Positions 63,351-64,000 of a stretch of 64,000 nt of DNA are shown one piece after another. Positions within the stretch are counted from its first letter, which is position 1, and the number at the start of each line of letters is the position of its first letter. The notes under the pieces were generated by a model. The model had not been told where the DNA came from. It did no database searches and saw only the letters and a program-made list of their open reading frames with translations. Origin of the DNA: CBDCYS01 sp965226245 (GTDB taxonomy: Bacteria > Acidobacteriota > Terriglobia > Bryobacterales > UBA6623); contig CBDDCL010000015.1 in the NCBI GenBank assembly GCA_965226245.1, positions 3,472,001 through 3,536,000 on the forward strand, written 5' to 3'. The translations under genes and the position numbers were made by a program.

Positions 63351-64000
63351 ATGCGCACTGACGGCCGACAAGCTAACGAGCCTCGCCCGGCTTCCATCAC
63401 TCCAAAGTTCCTGCCTACGGCGGAGGGCTCGGCTTTGATTGAGGTCGGCCATACCAAGGTGATCTGCGCCGCTTCGGTGGAAGAGGGAGTTCCCGCATTC
63501 CTGCGCGGAAGCGGAAAAGGCTGGGTAACCGCCGAGTACGCCATGCTGCCTCGCGCCACCTCGACGCGAACAAGCCGGGAAGTTACCCGCGGCCGCGTGG
63601 GTGGCCGAACCCATGAGATTCAGCGCCTGATCGGGCGATCTCTCAGGGCGGTGACCAACCTTGAAAAACTGGGCGAACGCACCATCTATGTCGATTGCGA
63701 TGTCATACAGGCCGACGGCGGAACGCGCACCGCGGCCATTACGGGCGGCTGGGCCGCTTTGGCGATGGCGCTCAAGCAGATGACCGATTTCGGAATGGTT
63801 CAGGAGTTGCCTCTCCTCAGCCACGTCGCCGCCACCAGCGTGGGAATCGTTGACGGCGCGGCAATGCTCGATCTTTGTTACGAAGAGGACTCGCGGGCCG
63901 AAGTCGACATGAATGTGGTCATGACATCCAGCGACGAGTTTGTGGAAATCCAGGCAACGGCCGAAGGAAAGGTTTTCAGCTCGAGCCAGTTGCAGCAACT
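63351..64000 (+). CDS. rph: ribonuclease PH, 3' end outside window
   Basis: ATG 63351 gives MRTDGRQANEPRPASITPKF, the family opening; an in-frame ATG at 63330 would add seven residues. The phosphorolytic exoribonuclease trims tRNA 3' ends. Seen: SVEEGVPAFLRGSGKGWVTA, YAMLPRATSTRTSREVTRGR, GGRTHEIQRLIGRSLRAV, and VDCDVIQADGGTRTAAITGG. The frame is still open at base 64000. Confidence 0.95.
   Translation, partial: MRTDGRQANEPRPASITPKFLPTAEGSALIEVGHTKVICAASVEEGVPAFLRGSGKGWVTAEYAMLPRATSTRTSREVTRGRVGGRTHEIQRLIGRSLRAVTNLEKLGERTIYVDCDVIQADGGTRTAAITGGWAALAMALKQMTDFGMVQELPLLSHVAATSVGIVDGAAMLDLCYEEDSRAEVDMNVVMTSSDEFVEIQATAEGKVFSSSQLQQ

Overview
The window is high-GC, gene-dense bacterial chromosome, most likely from an Acidobacteriota member of the Solibacter/Bryobacter type. 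The grounds are a secreted VWA protein of the acidobacterial family, an Oar-like TonB-dependent receptor with an N-terminal carboxypeptidase-regulatory domain, the PSD1 (DUF1549/DUF1553) and DUF1501 gene pair, DUF6152 and DUF3604 proteins, and many REP-like hairpins. This is inferred from gene content; there is no rRNA or tRNA gene in the window to test it.

Layout. 0-13 kb: an alpha/beta hydrolase cut by the window edge, a RAYT-type Y1 transposase between direct repeats, then PSD1 and DUF1501 genes separated by a three-gene block (inositol-phosphate cytidylyltransferase/CDP-alcohol transferase, HD-domain protein, methyltransferase), then a DUF3604 protein. 13-16 kb: uvrA behind a tandem and inverted repeat cluster. 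16.6-18.6 kb: a compact three-gene operon with an ExbB/MotA-like channel, an ExbD-like protein with an unfamiliar periplasmic part, and an unknown membrane protein. 18.8-28.6 kb: a benzoylformate-decarboxylase-like enzyme, IS remnants, DUF6152 and partner proteins, a Gfo/Idh/MocA oxidoreductase and the Oar-like receptor. 29.6-36.3 kb: two B12-binding radical SAM genes (the first broken by a scrambled IS1595 remnant), two methyltransferases and an amidohydrolase, which look like an uncharacterised biosynthetic cluster.

36.8-43.4 kb: VWA protein, parvulin-type isomerase, a peroxiredoxin with in-frame UGA at its peroxidatic position followed by a SECIS-like hairpin (probable selenoprotein), then an island of ISKra4 and IS110 elements lying inside a dispersed repeat. 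43.4-52 kb: TPR protein, LysR regulator divergent from a short leuA, ndk, sucCD, trpD and a DUF488 gene. 52.9-64 kb: cheX cleanly interrupted by an intact IS1595 element with an 8-bp target duplication, SAM hydroxide adenosyltransferase, cysteine desulfurase next to mnmA (tRNA 2-thiolation), adenylate kinase, creatininase-family protein behind a long 8-bp microsatellite, an MFS transporter, a PGI-like protein, a 45-residue membrane protein and the start of rph.

The strongest points for follow-up are the probable selenocysteine peroxiredoxin, the three-gene stator-like operon, the radical SAM cluster, and the two independent traces of one IS1595 element (intact in cheX, scrambled in the radical SAM gene). 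All calls come from reading the sequence; no database search was run.
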